Below, piece after piece: positions 28,453 through 38,480 of a DNA stretch of 64,000 nucleotides. Location of the stretch: the NCBI GenBank assembly GCA_018816735.1, contig JAHIVH010000081.1, positions 124,001 through 188,000 on the forward strand. The letters are read 5' to 3'. The DNA is from Pseudomonadota bacterium (GTDB lineage: Bacteria; Desulfobacterota; Desulfobacteria; Desulfobacterales; JAHIVH01). Position numbers and translations under genes: made by a program. The notes beneath the pieces are model-generated. The model was not told where the DNA came from and searched no databases. It was given only the letters and a program-made list of their open reading frames with translations. Positions within the stretch are counted from its first letter, which is position 1. The number at the start of each line of letters is the position of its first letter.

Positions 28453-29736
28453 ATGACAAGAAAAAAATGGATCATCGTGACATGTGCTAGTGTAATAGTT
28501 TTAATCGGGATCGGCCTGGTGCTGGGTCGTTTGAGCAAAGATGACAACAGTCAATCATTAGAAGAATCCTCTGCCATACGTCCGGTGAAATATATGCGTC
28601 TCGAGGAAACCCATCATGCAATCAAAAGAACATTTCCCGGGATCGTTCAGCCGGCCGGTGAAATGAAACTGGCATTCAGAGTTGGCGGGCCGCTGGTCGA
28701 GATGAATGTTGTCACAGGAGAGAAAGTGAAAAAAGGGGATATTATTGCAAAGATCGATCCCCGCGATTATAAAAACCGGGTCAATCGTCTTGACGCAGGC
28801 CTTGAAGAAACGCAAGCCGCTTTGAACGCCATGCAGCGAGGGGCCAGACCGGAGGATGTCGCACTTCTGGAGGCAGATTTGAGTGCCGCCCAAGCCCAGT
28901 TTGCTGAGATTCAGCAGAATTATGAACGGTATCGCGTATTGTATTCTGAAAAAGCGGCTGCCAAAGCCACATTCGACAGTGCCAAGACTGCCTTTGACAT
29001 GGCAGAGGCCCGTGTGCGTGCTGCTGAGCAGTCTCTTGAAAAGGGACGACGCGGAGCGAGGAAGGAGGATGTGGATGCCATGAAAGCCAAGATAAAAGGG
29101 CTGCTTACAGATATGAAAGCAGCCAGGGACGCTCTCAATGATACATGCCTCAAAGTGCCGCTTGATGGCGTCATAGACAAGATTTTTATTGAAAATTATG
29201 AAACTGCAGCACCGGGAATGCCGGTTGTCACCTTGCTCGATTTCTCTCATATTGAAGTAGGGACTACTGTCGATGAGGAACTGGTTATCGAGAAGGATCG
29301 GATCATCGGTTTGGAATGCAGCTTTGAGGCTTATCCTGAACGATTATACCCGGCATCTTTAAAAGAAATCGGCAGCCAGCCAATGCTCAATCATCAAAGT
29401 TATCCGTTAACCGTGAACCTGGAACTGCCCCGCGAGCTTAATATTCAATCCGGGATGTCAGCAACCGTTATCATCACGATTGCTGACAAGGATGCGGCGC
29501 CTCTTCTCTCTGTGCCTGCTGCTGCAGTCTTTATCGATTCAGAAGGATCATCCTGTGTCTGGCTAATCAATCCGCAGACGCTTAAAGTTGAAAAACAGAA
29601 AGTAAAAACAGGGCGTATCGACAATGACAGGGTTTATATCACCGAGGGTATTGCCAGCGGCCAGCAGATTGTAACTGCTGGCGCGAGATTTCTTAGAGAA
29701 AATCAGAGCGTCCGTTTATTGGAAAACAGAGATTAA
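28453..29736 (+). CDS. RND efflux periplasmic adaptor (membrane fusion protein)
   Basis: A 427-residue HlyD/AcrA-family adaptor that links the inner-membrane RND pump to the TolC-type channel. It has an N-terminal membrane anchor (IIVTCASVIVLIGIGLVLG), a split lipoyl domain (AFRVGGPLVEMNVVTGEKVKKGDIIAKIDPRDY), and a coiled-coil hairpin at residues ~110-220 with an internal duplication (RGARPEDV and RGARKEDV). Beta-barrel and membrane-proximal domains follow. AGGAGG precedes the ATG. Second gene of the sigma-54-promoted operon. Confidence 0.93.
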   Translation: MTRKKWIIVTCASVIVLIGIGLVLGRLSKDDNSQSLEESSAIRPVKYMRLEETHHAIKRTFPGIVQPAGEMKLAFRVGGPLVEMNVVTGEKVKKGDIIAKIDPRDYKNRVNRLDAGLEETQAALNAMQRGARPEDVALLEADLSAAQAQFAEIQQNYERYRVLYSEKAAAKATFDSAKTAFDMAEARVRAAEQSLEKGRRGARKEDVDAMKAKIKGLLTDMKAARDALNDTCLKVPLDGVIDKIFIENYETAAPGMPVVTLLDFSHIEVGTTVDEELVIEKDRIIGLECSFEAYPERLYPASLKEIGSQPMLNHQSYPLTVNLELPRELNIQSGMSATVIITIADKDAAPLLSVPAAAVFIDSEGSSCVWLINPQTLKVEKQKVKTGRIDNDRVYITEGIASGQQIVTAGARFLRENQSVRLLENRD

Positions 29737-29747
29737 GGGGGCATCAT

Positions 29748-32700
29748 ATGTTTTTAACCGATTGGATATTACGAAAGCGTGTTGTTGCCTATGTGGTTAC
29801 CATTCTTCTTGTTGCGGGTGGAATATGGGCCTATAAGGGATTGGGACGCCTGGAATTCCCGGACTTTACCATTAAAACGGCCGTGGTCATGGCAACGTAT
29901 CCGGGGGCTACTCCGGAAGAAGTGGAAAAAGAAGTGACCGATACACTGGAGACGGCCATTCAGCAGCTGTCCCAGCTCAAGGAAATCCGGTCCCTGTCAA
30001 AGGCCGGGTTATCGATTATCTATGTGGATATCAAAGACAACTATTTCAGCAAGGATATGCCGCAAATCTGGGATGAACTCAGAAAAAAAGTCAATGATGC
30101 CAAATCCAGTCTTCCTCCGGGTGTGGATAGGGTGGTGGTGAATGACGATTTTGGGGATGTGTACGGCATTTTTTATGCGCTTACAGGTGACGGTTTCAGT
30201 TATTCCGAAATGAAAGACTTCTCAGATGTGATCAAGCGCGAACTTCTTTTGGTGAAAGATGTGGCCAGCGTTGAACTCTGGGGCGACCAGACGGATGTGA
30301 TTTATCTGGAAATATCCCGTTCACGGATAGCTGCCATGGGTATCAGTCTGGGGGATATCATCAATACCTTGAACCAGCAGCACCAGATCGTCGATGCCGG
30401 ACAGCTTGATACTGGAGATGATTATGTAAGGATTCGTCCCACAGGCGGTCTTGTAAAACCCGAAAATATTTCAGAACTTCTGGTCCGGATGACCGGACCA
30501 GGAAATCTGATCCGTATTGGAGATGTTGCAGACATAAAAACCGGTTATCTGGATCCGCCCCGTTGGGAAATGCGGTTTAACGGCCAGCCTGCGATCGGTA
30601 TCGGTATTGCAACGGTTGAAGGCGGAAATGTGGTTGTCATGGGAAAAGCGGTTAAAGAGAAGATAGAAGAATTGATGCGTACCGCGCCTGCGGGCATGGA
30701 CCTTCATACGATTGCGTTGCAGTCAGACACGGTAACCACTGCCATAGATGATTTTCTGGTCAACCTTGTGGAAGCTGTCATTATTGTTATTGCTGTTTTA
30801 TGTGTCACCATGGGGATATCCAGCGGACTGTTAATGGGAGTCATTCTTCTGTTAACCATTTTCGGAACATTTATCATGATGCATGTCATGCATGTGACAC
30901 TGCAGTTGATTTCCCTGGGTGCGCTGATACTTGCCCTTGGCATGCTGGTGGATAATGCGATCGTCGTCACAGAAGGCATACTTGTGCGTGTTCAACAGGG
31001 AATGGGACGAAGAGATGCCGCTGCAGAAACCGTCAAACAGACGGCCTGGCCTCTTTTGGGTGCAACGTTTGTGGCGATTCTTGCATTTGCGGCCATTGGC
31101 ACCTCACAAAACACGACGGGCGAGTTCCTGAATCATCTGTTTATGGTCATGGCCATTTCATTGGGCTTAAGCTGGATTCTGGCTGTTACGTTAACCCCTT
31201 TTTTCTGTGTCCGGTTTATGAGAAAACCAAAGGGTGGAGAATCATCTGATCCGTATCATTCACCATTTTTTAAATTCTACAGGCGGTTTTTAGACTATTG
31301 CCTTCATAGACGACTTTCAACACTTGCGGTTCTCATCGGTTTACTCGCAGCAGCCATCGCGGGGTTTGGCTTTGTGGAAGAAAGTTTTTTTCCAAGTTCA
31401 AACAGACCTCAGTTTATGATCGATTACTGGCGTCCTGAAGGTACCCGGATTCAGCATACTTCAGCGGATCTGAAACAAATCGAGGACTGGCTGGTAAAAC
31501 AGGAAAAAATTGAAAATGTAACCACATTTACAGGTCAGGGGGCGTTACGGTTTATCTTGACGTATGATCCTGAAATGCCAAATTCCAGTTACGGCCAACT
31601 CCTTGTAACCGTAAATGATTTTCGTGAAATCGAGAGCCTGCTGCCGCACATTCGGGATTATCTGACGGTGAATTTCCCCGATGCTGAATTCAAACTCAAA
31701 AAATTTTCACGGGGACCGGACCGGGGAGCCAAAGTCGAGGTGAAATTCTATGGCGATGATCCGTCCGTGCTTCGCAGTTTATCAGAAAAAGCCCAGTCCA
31801 TTATGGCAGAAGATAAACTTGCCGTAAATATTCATGACAATTGGCGTCAGCGGGTTAAAATCCTTGAACCTGTAATTGACGAGGCCCTTGCCCGCCGGAC
31901 AGGTATATCCCGTCCCATGATTCAGGAGGCATTGGCAGCCAATTTCAAAGGTGCGGTGATTGGTCTTTTCAGAAAAGACAACCGGTTGATACCAATTATC
32001 ATGCGGCCTCCGGAAAAAGAAAGACAAGGCGCCGGTGATATCAGGAATACACAGATCATAAGTCCCCTCACCGGTCAGACAATGCCACTGAGCCGCCTGA
32101 TAACAGATGTTCGCACCCGATGGGAAGATCCGGTTATTCATCGAAAGAACCGCATGCGGGAGATCACAGCCATGTGTGACCCATTGGCCGGAAATGCCAG
32201 TGCCTTGAGAGAACGCGTAAAGGATAAAATAGAGGCTATTCAAATTCCTGAAGGATATACGTTTTCATGGGGTGGAGAATATAAAGAATCCCGTGATGCC
32301 CAGAAGGCCCTTTTCCGTATGATACCGATTTTCTTTCTTGCCATGGTGGTTACCATCATTTTTATGTTCAATGCCATCCGGCAGACGATCATCATTTTCC
32401 TGTGCCTGCCGTTGGCTACGATTGGCGTATCTGCAGGCTTGCTTTTATTCAATGAACCGTTTGGATTTATGTGCTTGCTGGGATTTTTAGGTCTTTCCGG
32501 GATGCTTATCAAAAATGCGGTTGTGCTGATCGACCAGATCGACCAGGAAATAAAAGAAGGAAGACCCGGTTATGCAGCGATCCTCGATTCATCGGTAAGT
32601 CGTCTGAGGCCGGTGGTCATGGCCGCGATGACCACCGTGCTGGGAATGCTGCCGTTACTCACGGATGTATTTTATGCGGGCATGAGTGTGACCATCATGA

Positions 32701-32804
32701 GCGGACTAACGTTTGCCACAGTGCTTACGTTGATTGTAGTTCCGGTTCTTTATGCCATGTTTTTTGGCATTCATCCGGATGGGCACAAAGAGATCTTATC
32801 TTAA
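29748..32804 (+). CDS. RND-family efflux transporter (AcrB-like inner-membrane pump)
   Basis: A 1018-residue proton-driven exporter of the AcrB/HAE superfamily. It has two six-helix repeats, two large periplasmic loops, an N-terminal helix (FLTDWILRKRVVAYVVTILLVAGG), the TM4 motif LALGMLVDNAIVVTEG with the proton-relay Asp, and LLGFLGLSGMLIKNAVVLIDQI in the second half. Length is normal. Adaptor upstream (11 bp) and TolC-like channel downstream (43 bp) complete the tripartite pump. Drug versus metabolite specificity cannot be read from sequence. Confidence 0.95.
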   Translation: MFLTDWILRKRVVAYVVTILLVAGGIWAYKGLGRLEFPDFTIKTAVVMATYPGATPEEVEKEVTDTLETAIQQLSQLKEIRSLSKAGLSIIYVDIKDNYFSKDMPQIWDELRKKVNDAKSSLPPGVDRVVVNDDFGDVYGIFYALTGDGFSYSEMKDFSDVIKRELLLVKDVASVELWGDQTDVIYLEISRSRIAAMGISLGDIINTLNQQHQIVDAGQLDTGDDYVRIRPTGGLVKPENISELLVRMTGPGNLIRIGDVADIKTGYLDPPRWEMRFNGQPAIGIGIATVEGGNVVVMGKAVKEKIEELMRTAPAGMDLHTIALQSDTVTTAIDDFLVNLVEAVIIVIAVLCVTMGISSGLLMGVILLLTIFGTFIMMHVMHVTLQLISLGALILALGMLVDNAIVVTEGILVRVQQGMGRRDAAAETVKQTAWPLLGATFVAILAFAAIGTSQNTTGEFLNHLFMVMAISLGLSWILAVTLTPFFCVRFMRKPKGGESSDPYHSPFFKFYRRFLDYCLHRRLSTLAVLIGLLAAAIAGFGFVEESFFPSSNRPQFMIDYWRPEGTRIQHTSADLKQIEDWLVKQEKIENVTTFTGQGALRFILTYDPEMPNSSYGQLLVTVNDFREIESLLPHIRDYLTVNFPDAEFKLKKFSRGPDRGAKVEVKFYGDDPSVLRSLSEKAQSIMAEDKLAVNIHDNWRQRVKILEPVIDEALARRTGISRPMIQEALAANFKGAVIGLFRKDNRLIPIIMRPPEKERQGAGDIRNTQIISPLTGQTMPLSRLITDVRTRWEDPVIHRKNRMREITAMCDPLAGNASALRERVKDKIEAIQIPEGYTFSWGGEYKESRDAQKALFRMIPIFFLAMVVTIIFMFNAIRQTIIIFLCLPLATIGVSAGLLLFNEPFGFMCLLGFLGLSGMLIKNAVVLIDQIDQEIKEGRPGYAAILDSSVSRLRPVVMAAMTTVLGMLPLLTDVFYAGMSVTIMSGLTFATVLTLIVVPVLYAMFFGIHPDGHKEILS

Positions 32805-32847
32805 ACCTGAAAAATTTTACCTATATTCCGGTAAAGGAGTTTGTCTT

Positions 32848-34179
32848 ATGGTACGTATTAAATTCATCCGGTTTTTTATTATGATATTTCTTTTGATACA
32901 GGTGATAACCACAGATATTTCACTTGCAGAAGAACAGGGTGTGCTGACAGTGTCAGGGGCGGTCAGTCAGGCGCTGAATACCAATCATCGTATCCATGAG
33001 CAGGAGGCATACGAAAAGGACGCGCTTGAGGACTATCGGATGGCAAGGGCAGATATGATGTTTAAAATCAATACAGCCTATGGCTATACAGATATGGAAA
33101 AACAGCCTATCATGAAGACAGGTGAAGGCAGCAGCATGCCCATTGCCCATCAAACATTTTACAGTTGGCATGCGGATATCGTTCAACCGCTTTTTACCGG
33201 ACTTGGGCTTTCCGCCAATCTTAAATTGAAAGATCTGGGCCGGGACATCAAACGGATGGAGAAGGAACAAACGGTTCTGGACGTGATTCGTGATGTAAAG
33301 AAAGCCTATTATCAACTCTTGCTCTATCGAAAACTTCTGGAAACCGCAGAAGAATCTGTGGTTTCTCTTCGTGCCCATGCAGATAATGCAGAAAAATTTC
33401 ATGTTCAGGGACTCATCCCCAATAACGATCTTTTGAAATCACAAGTCGGGCTGGCCAATTCCTTGCAAAATAAAGTAAAAACAGCAGGGGTCGTGGATAT
33501 ATCTCTGTCTCAATTGAATCTTCTTCTTGATCAGCCCATGCAAAAAAATATAATGATTGAAGATATCGAATGCGTCCCCGAATTTGCTGCCACGTATGAA
33601 GATCTGATTGAAAAAGCCTTAAAAGAACGTCCTGTCATGCGTGCCTTGAATTTGGGGCTCAAAAGCATTGGATTGTCCGCAAGACTCGCTCGCAGCAGTT
33701 ATTTTCCCAAAGTGGTTCTGGTGGGAAGATATGAACAAAGCGGTGAAGATGCGCTTGCAACAGAAAATGATTTCAGCCATGCCAGCAATGCAAGCCTGTC
33801 TGTACAGGCAGAATTGACCCTGTTTGAATGGGGGAAAACGCAGGCTCAGGTGGCAAAAGTAAAACATGCATATGACGCCATGGCATCAAAAATCAGGTTT
33901 ATCGAAAATGGTGTGCGTCTTGAAGTGCAAAACGCCTTTATGGAACTTCAGGTTGCGAAGAATAATATTGAAACAGCTCGAAAAGCACAGGGTCAGGCGC
34001 GTGAGAACTGGCGTATCACTGAGTTGCAATACGAGCAGCAGGTGGCAACATCAACAGATATACTTGATGCACAGATGTTTTTAACTCAGGCCAATACCAA
34101 TTATTTCAATGCCATATATGGTTACATGATTGCACTGGCTGAACTTGAGCGGGCATCGGGAATCAAGAATCTGAATTAA
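32848..34179 (+). CDS. TolC-like outer-membrane efflux protein
   Basis: The outer-membrane channel of the tripartite pump. The start is ATG at 32848 with AAAGGAG upstream; the frame also runs back into the pump gene, but that part is not coding. A signal peptide (VRIKFIRFFIMIFLLIQVITTDISLAEEQ) precedes two OEP repeats rich in coiled-coil heptads. Family features: SLRAHADNAEKFHVQGLIPNNDLLKSQV and LQYEQQVATSTDILDAQ. About 443 residues. Confidence 0.92.
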   Translation: MVRIKFIRFFIMIFLLIQVITTDISLAEEQGVLTVSGAVSQALNTNHRIHEQEAYEKDALEDYRMARADMMFKINTAYGYTDMEKQPIMKTGEGSSMPIAHQTFYSWHADIVQPLFTGLGLSANLKLKDLGRDIKRMEKEQTVLDVIRDVKKAYYQLLLYRKLLETAEESVVSLRAHADNAEKFHVQGLIPNNDLLKSQVGLANSLQNKVKTAGVVDISLSQLNLLLDQPMQKNIMIEDIECVPEFAATYEDLIEKALKERPVMRALNLGLKSIGLSARLARSSYFPKVVLVGRYEQSGEDALATENDFSHASNASLSVQAELTLFEWGKTQAQVAKVKHAYDAMASKIRFIENGVRLEVQNAFMELQVAKNNIETARKAQGQARENWRITELQYEQQVATSTDILDAQMFLTQANTNYFNAIYGYMIALAELERASGIKNLN

Positions 34180-34238
34180 GATGATAATGGAGAATGTGAA
34201 TTAAAGTATATTACCTGAAGGTGTGACTGGATTTTTTG

Positions 34239-34266
34239 GCGCGCGGGATTTTAGTTTCCCGCGCGC
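34239..34266. terminator. GC-rich hairpin between convergent efflux and TRAP operons
   Basis: GCGCGCGGGA (34239-34248) and TCCCGCGCGC (34257-34266) form a perfect 10-bp stem with an 8-nt loop, preceded by a T6 run and followed by a T-rich stretch. It probably terminates transcription from both sides. Confidence 0.75.
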
Positions 34267-34295
34267 GTCTCTTTATAGTGTTATAAAAATTAAGA

Positions 34296-35615
34296 CTAAT
34301 ACTGCAGAATGGATTCCATGGATGCCTGCTGCACAGGACCATATTTGTGAACCAGATACAGGCTTAAATCCGGCCAGTAGGTGATGAGCATCAGCACAAA
34401 CACTAACAGGATGAAAAAAGGCAGTACTCTTCTGTAAATACTGACGAGTGGTACCTGGAATCTGAAACTTGATATAAATAGATTCAGGCCCACAGGCGGA
34501 GTGATATATCCAATTTCAAGATTGGTAAGAAAGATAATTCCCAGATGAACGGGGTCAACCCCATATGCAACTGCAACCGGGACAATCAGGGGGACCACGA
34601 TGATGATCGCTGAAAAAATATCCATCAGGCAACCCACAATCAAAAGGAATATATTGAGAACCAGGAGAAAAATGATCTTGCTGTGAATTACTTGGCTCAT
34701 GTGTTCGACAATGAGGTCCGGAACACGCTGCTCTACCATAAAGTTGGTTACACCCAGACCCATCGTAATGATAATGAGAATGGCACCTGCAAGCAGACTG
34801 CTTTCCTTGATGACTTTCGGCAGATTTTTTAAGGGGATATCCCTGTAAATTAAAAATTCAACAATGAGCACATAGACGACTGTAATGGCAGATGCTTCGG
34901 ATGCGGAGAGAATACCGCCATAGATACCGATCAAAATAATAAAAGGCAGGGGAATTTCGTATTTGGCTTCGTTTACAGCGCCAAGCATCTGTCTGAAGGT
35001 TATTTTCTCTCTTGTCGCCCATGCTTCTCTTCCACCCGCAATCATTGAATATGCCGACAGAATGACAATAAGGATAATTCCTGGGAATACACCGGCAAGA
35101 AAAAGACTGTTGATGTCTGCCATTGAAATAACACCATACGCGATAATCGGCAGGCTTGGGGCAAAAAGAAGTCCTACACTACCGCATGTGGTAATGAGGC
35201 CCAGAGAAAAACGTTCCGGATATTTTGCCCGGATAAGGATGGGATAAAGAAGCCCGCCAATGGCTACGATCGTTATGCCAGTTGCTCCTGTAAATGCCGT
35301 AAAAAGGGCACTTGTCAGGATAGCAACAATTCCTAAATTCCCCGGCATCCATCCAAAAAACGCTTTGGCGAGATTAACCACCCTGTCCGGTGTTTTTGTA
35401 TTGGAAAGAATATATCCTGCAAAAGTAAACAGCGGAAGGGCCACCATGGCAGGTGTTGCCACGATTTTATTGAATTCGGTGACGATGGTGATAATGCCGG
35501 AAGGACTCAGAAAATGAAAACAATAGAGAGATACAAATCCAAGTACAAGATAAAGCGGTAGCCCCAGTATCATTAAACCTGCAAAACATATTCCTAAAAA
35601 ATAAGCGCTGTTCAT
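34296..35615 (-). CDS. dctM: TRAP transporter large permease subunit (DctM, second operon)
   Basis: A 439-residue DctM-type permease, clearly homologous to the copy at 24033-25343. It shares FTGATGITIVAIGGLLYPIL, GSVGLLFAPSLPIIAYG and LEIGYITPPVGLNLF. About twelve transmembrane helices. It is the last gene of the operon dctP-tatT-dctQ-dctM, 32 bp after dctQ, with AGGAG before the ATG. Confidence 0.95.
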   Translation of the reverse strand: MNSAYFLGICFAGLMILGLPLYLVLGFVSLYCFHFLSPSGIITIVTEFNKIVATPAMVALPLFTFAGYILSNTKTPDRVVNLAKAFFGWMPGNLGIVAILTSALFTAFTGATGITIVAIGGLLYPILIRAKYPERFSLGLITTCGSVGLLFAPSLPIIAYGVISMADINSLFLAGVFPGIILIVILSAYSMIAGGREAWATREKITFRQMLGAVNEAKYEIPLPFIILIGIYGGILSASEASAITVVYVLIVEFLIYRDIPLKNLPKVIKESSLLAGAILIIITMGLGVTNFMVEQRVPDLIVEHMSQVIHSKIIFLLVLNIFLLIVGCLMDIFSAIIIVVPLIVPVAVAYGVDPVHLGIIFLTNLEIGYITPPVGLNLFISSFRFQVPLVSIYRRVLPFFILLVFVLMLITYWPDLSLYLVHKYGPVQQASMESILQY

Positions 35616-35647
35616 TTATGCTGCTCCTGTTGTCATTTCCCCGGATG

Positions 35648-36196
35648 TTAGGATGGTTGATTTTCGCTCGGGTCCATTTCTATGTTCTGTCCGATAATTT
35701 TAAATATACCGTAAAACAAATAACGGATGCCGCTGATCACAAAAAAGGCGATCGGGAAGTAGAATATTACGTAGGCCGGAATGACTGTATTGGGAATCGG
35801 CATACCAAGCATCTGTTCAACTTTAATGTATTCAATACAGGCATCGACCATGAAAAAGGAAATACCCGTAGCCAGGAGATAAAGCAATCCTTCAGTAATT
35901 TGCCACACTCTTCCGCCGCCGCCCCCTCTCTGACCGATAACATGCGTAAGCAGATCAATCTTTATATTTCGGTTCTCTCTCACTGCGAGGCTGGCTCCCA
36001 GGAAACCCAACACTAGAACGGAGTATCTAAGCAGGTGCTCTGGCCATACCGCTCCGGAACCGCCGATTTCACGGCTTGCCACCTGGTAGAACCCCACAGA
36101 AAACAAAAAAGTCATCGTGATACAAAGGCCTATGACTTCGATCATGGCCACCCATCCGTCTATTTTAAGAAAACCTGTTTTTATTGCTTTTATCAT
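35648..36196 (-). CDS. dctQ: TRAP transporter small membrane subunit (DctQ, second operon)
   Basis: Four transmembrane helices in about 182 residues. I chose the ATG at 36196 (MIKAIKTGFLKIDGW, with AGGACAGG upstream), because the frame beyond it overlaps the TatT coding region. GFLGASLAVRENRNIKIDLLTH is the DctQ family loop. A short run of glycines (RGGGGGR) in the cytosolic loop after it is unusual. Confidence 0.9.
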   Translation of the reverse strand: MIKAIKTGFLKIDGWVAMIEVIGLCITMTFLFSVGFYQVASREIGGSGAVWPEHLLRYSVLVLGFLGASLAVRENRNIKIDLLTHVIGQRGGGGGRVWQITEGLLYLLATGISFFMVDACIEYIKVEQMLGMPIPNTVIPAYVIFYFPIAFFVISGIRYLFYGIFKIIGQNIEMDPSENQPS

Positions 36197-36210
36197 AATG
36201 CCTGTCCTGT

Positions 36211-37134
36211 TTATCTGACTGTCCCCATATTTTGAAAAACTTCCTCCTGGTGCGCCAGGAGCCATTTGGCACGGCCTTTTGCAAGAGTGGTGATATAAAA
36301 ACCCTGATATTCAAGTATGTCATCCGGCGCATTCAGGACGCCTTCCAGGAGTTCCCTGTACAGCTTTCTGTCCCGTATGCCCACTGCATAAATTTGCGCC
36401 CAGTAGGCATCAGCAAGAAGCAGTTTTCCTTGATTTGCCTCCTTCATCTTGGCGTAGGATTCTTTTGCTCTTTCAAAACCGCATCCCTGAACCATTTCAC
36501 TGGCCATTGCACTGAACACGGCGTCTAACATTAATGGTACACCGTAATAGTATGTGCCATCAAGTTCGCATGCGCGCTTGACCATACAGTTCACTTCCGG
36601 CGCATAGGATAATGACATGATATCCGTAATGTTCATCATCATATACAGGGCCAGGCTCATGCTCGTCCAGGTGAGCCCCTCCACATAACGTTTGGGAAGA
36701 AGCTCGACCGCTTTTTCAACCGGTGTGCCTGCTTCAACGGCCTCTCTGAATTTTTTATGCGTCATCAGAGACCGCATACCGAATCGATATCCCTGCCATG
36801 CCAGCTCACTGGCATAATCGGTTCGGGCCATTTCATTATAGCTTGCTGTGGCCACAAAAATTTGGGAAGAAGACCAGGCAAGGGTATAGTTATCAGGGGC
36901 GATTTCAGAAAAACCGCCGATAAGGGCAATCAATCCGGGCATGGCATGCATGCCCTGTCCATAGCTTGTATTGGTACCTGCCATGGTCATATGAACTGCT
37001 TCCGGGATAAACGGGGAGGCGATGTTGGCTGTCATTTTTAACATGTATTTGGTAGAACATCCCGAGGACATAACCAGGATGACTGAAAAAATGATTGCTA
37101 TCCAGGAATTCTTCATTTTACATCGTTGATTCAT
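36211..37134 (-). CDS. TRAP transporter TatT-component lipoprotein (second operon)
   Basis: A 307-residue TatT-family lipoprotein with lipobox VMSSGC. It has GLIALIGGFSEIAPDNYTLAWSSSQ, LAWQGYRFGMRSLMTHKKFREA and YVEGLTWTSMSLALYMMMN. Unlike in the first operon, the gene is inserted between dctP and dctQ. Its product is very similar to the lone TatT at 39092-40015, with many identical stretches, which indicates a local duplication. It presumably docks on the DctP of this operon. GGAG lies 11 nt before the ATG. Confidence 0.82.
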   Translation of the reverse strand: MNQRCKMKNSWIAIIFSVILVMSSGCSTKYMLKMTANIASPFIPEAVHMTMAGTNTSYGQGMHAMPGLIALIGGFSEIAPDNYTLAWSSSQIFVATASYNEMARTDYASELAWQGYRFGMRSLMTHKKFREAVEAGTPVEKAVELLPKRYVEGLTWTSMSLALYMMMNITDIMSLSYAPEVNCMVKRACELDGTYYYGVPLMLDAVFSAMASEMVQGCGFERAKESYAKMKEANQGKLLLADAYWAQIYAVGIRDRKLYRELLEGVLNAPDDILEYQGFYITTLAKGRAKWLLAHQEEVFQNMGTVR

Positions 37135-37175
37135 TTATGCCATATCTCCAATATAAATAGTTTTTACTTCGCTGA

Positions 37176-38480
37176 TCACGGGACCCAAACATAATTTTCA
37201 AATTCTTCAGGGTGAGCTGCGCGATATTCAGCTTTTGCTTTCAGAATGTCATCCAAAATCTCTCTGGAGTATACCTTGCCTACAAGCTGATCCCAGACAG
37301 GACGGGTGGCCTGTTTCCATTGTTCTCTTTCTTCTTTAGTGGGAATATAAAGACTCATTCCCTTTTTCTGAAGATCGGCAATCAGTTTTTTATTGCCTGC
37401 CCGCAGTTCCGTGGCCAGTTGGGGTGCAATCTCGTCTTTTAAAAGGTCATTAAATATAAGCATGGCTTTGTCTACGTACTTCATGACATATTTTCTATCC
37501 CCTTTTGGCACATTCATAAGGGTTGCATTGACGATGTTCTTTTTGATGTAGACCAGACCGCCAGGCGGGTAGAACATGTTAATACCGGAGCACCCCCCGC
37601 CTTTACCGATAAAGCTCATCAGTTGTGCGCCAATCATATACATGGTGGGTGCTGAGGCTGTCTGGATAACGCCGGTAGCAAGGCTGCTTGGGATTTCCAT
37701 AACGGTGATGACGACCGGATTGACATCAAAGTTTTTAAGTGTCGCCACTTCAACATCTTCCATCCAGCTTGCATATTTGGTGCCTTTCAGATCTTCAGGC
37801 GTTCTTACAATCGTATTTGTGGAAAACATCTGGAGGAAACCGACTTCAAAGCTGGTTGGTATCAGGACAAATCCCTTTTCTGAAAATTTTTCCACAAAGT
37901 ATGGCCAGGTTTTTTTCAGGACATAATCTGCCTCGCCATAGGTATCAAATAGAAAAGGCAGTTCATACACCCCCATTTCCTTTGATACATATTTCATACC
38001 CCAGCTGGTCATGCCAGCAGATTCAAGAGCACCTGTAGCCATTTTTCGGACATAATCCGGGTCGTTCCCGAGGGACAGTCCGATATAGGCATCCATATCC
38101 ATGATATTGCCAGCTCTTTGTTTGAAAATTTTCGGTACTTCCCGGATGTATTTGGCCCATGTGGTTCCCATGGGCGCCATGCAGGCAAACTTGATTCGAC
38201 CGGGATTTTCCAGTAGTTTGATCAGTGCATCTGCTTCTTCCTGGGTGGAACCGATCCCCAGTTCTTTTGCCCAGCGTTTCTGTGCGATGGCCAGCGCGCG
38301 TTGTTCAGGTGTAAGTTGCAGTTTGTCTAGTGTTTCAACGAATCCCGGAGGATTGTCTTCTTCTGCAAGAACGGATGAGGGTGCGATTATTAAAAAAATT
38401 CCCAACATGAGCAGGGGCATCAGGCAAAAAAGCAGGCCTTTATTGACAGGCATTGGGGCGGGGTACCGTAATTGTCTCAT
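37176..38480 (-). CDS. dctP: TRAP transporter substrate-binding protein (DctP-like, second operon) with N-terminal insertion
   Basis: The start is ATG at 38480, where AGGAG is 6 nt upstream; an ATG two codons earlier abuts it. About 434 residues. The signal peptide ends near SSVLAEED. About 60 extra residues (TPEQRALAIAQKRWAKELGI and a helical linker) precede the usual DctP domain, which begins around RIKFACMAPMGTTWAKYI. Family elements: YELPFLFDTYGEADYVLKK, FEVGFLQMFST and SLATGVIQTASAP. It is first in the dctP-tatT-dctQ-dctM operon. Ligand unknown. Confidence 0.85.
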   Translation of the reverse strand: MRQLRYPAPMPVNKGLLFCLMPLLMLGIFLIIAPSSVLAEEDNPPGFVETLDKLQLTPEQRALAIAQKRWAKELGIGSTQEEADALIKLLENPGRIKFACMAPMGTTWAKYIREVPKIFKQRAGNIMDMDAYIGLSLGNDPDYVRKMATGALESAGMTSWGMKYVSKEMGVYELPFLFDTYGEADYVLKKTWPYFVEKFSEKGFVLIPTSFEVGFLQMFSTNTIVRTPEDLKGTKYASWMEDVEVATLKNFDVNPVVITVMEIPSSLATGVIQTASAPTMYMIGAQLMSFIGKGGGCSGINMFYPPGGLVYIKKNIVNATLMNVPKGDRKYVMKYVDKAMLIFNDLLKDEIAPQLATELRAGNKKLIADLQKKGMSLYIPTKEEREQWKQATRPVWDQLVGKVYSREILDDILKAKAEYRAAHPEEFENYVWVP

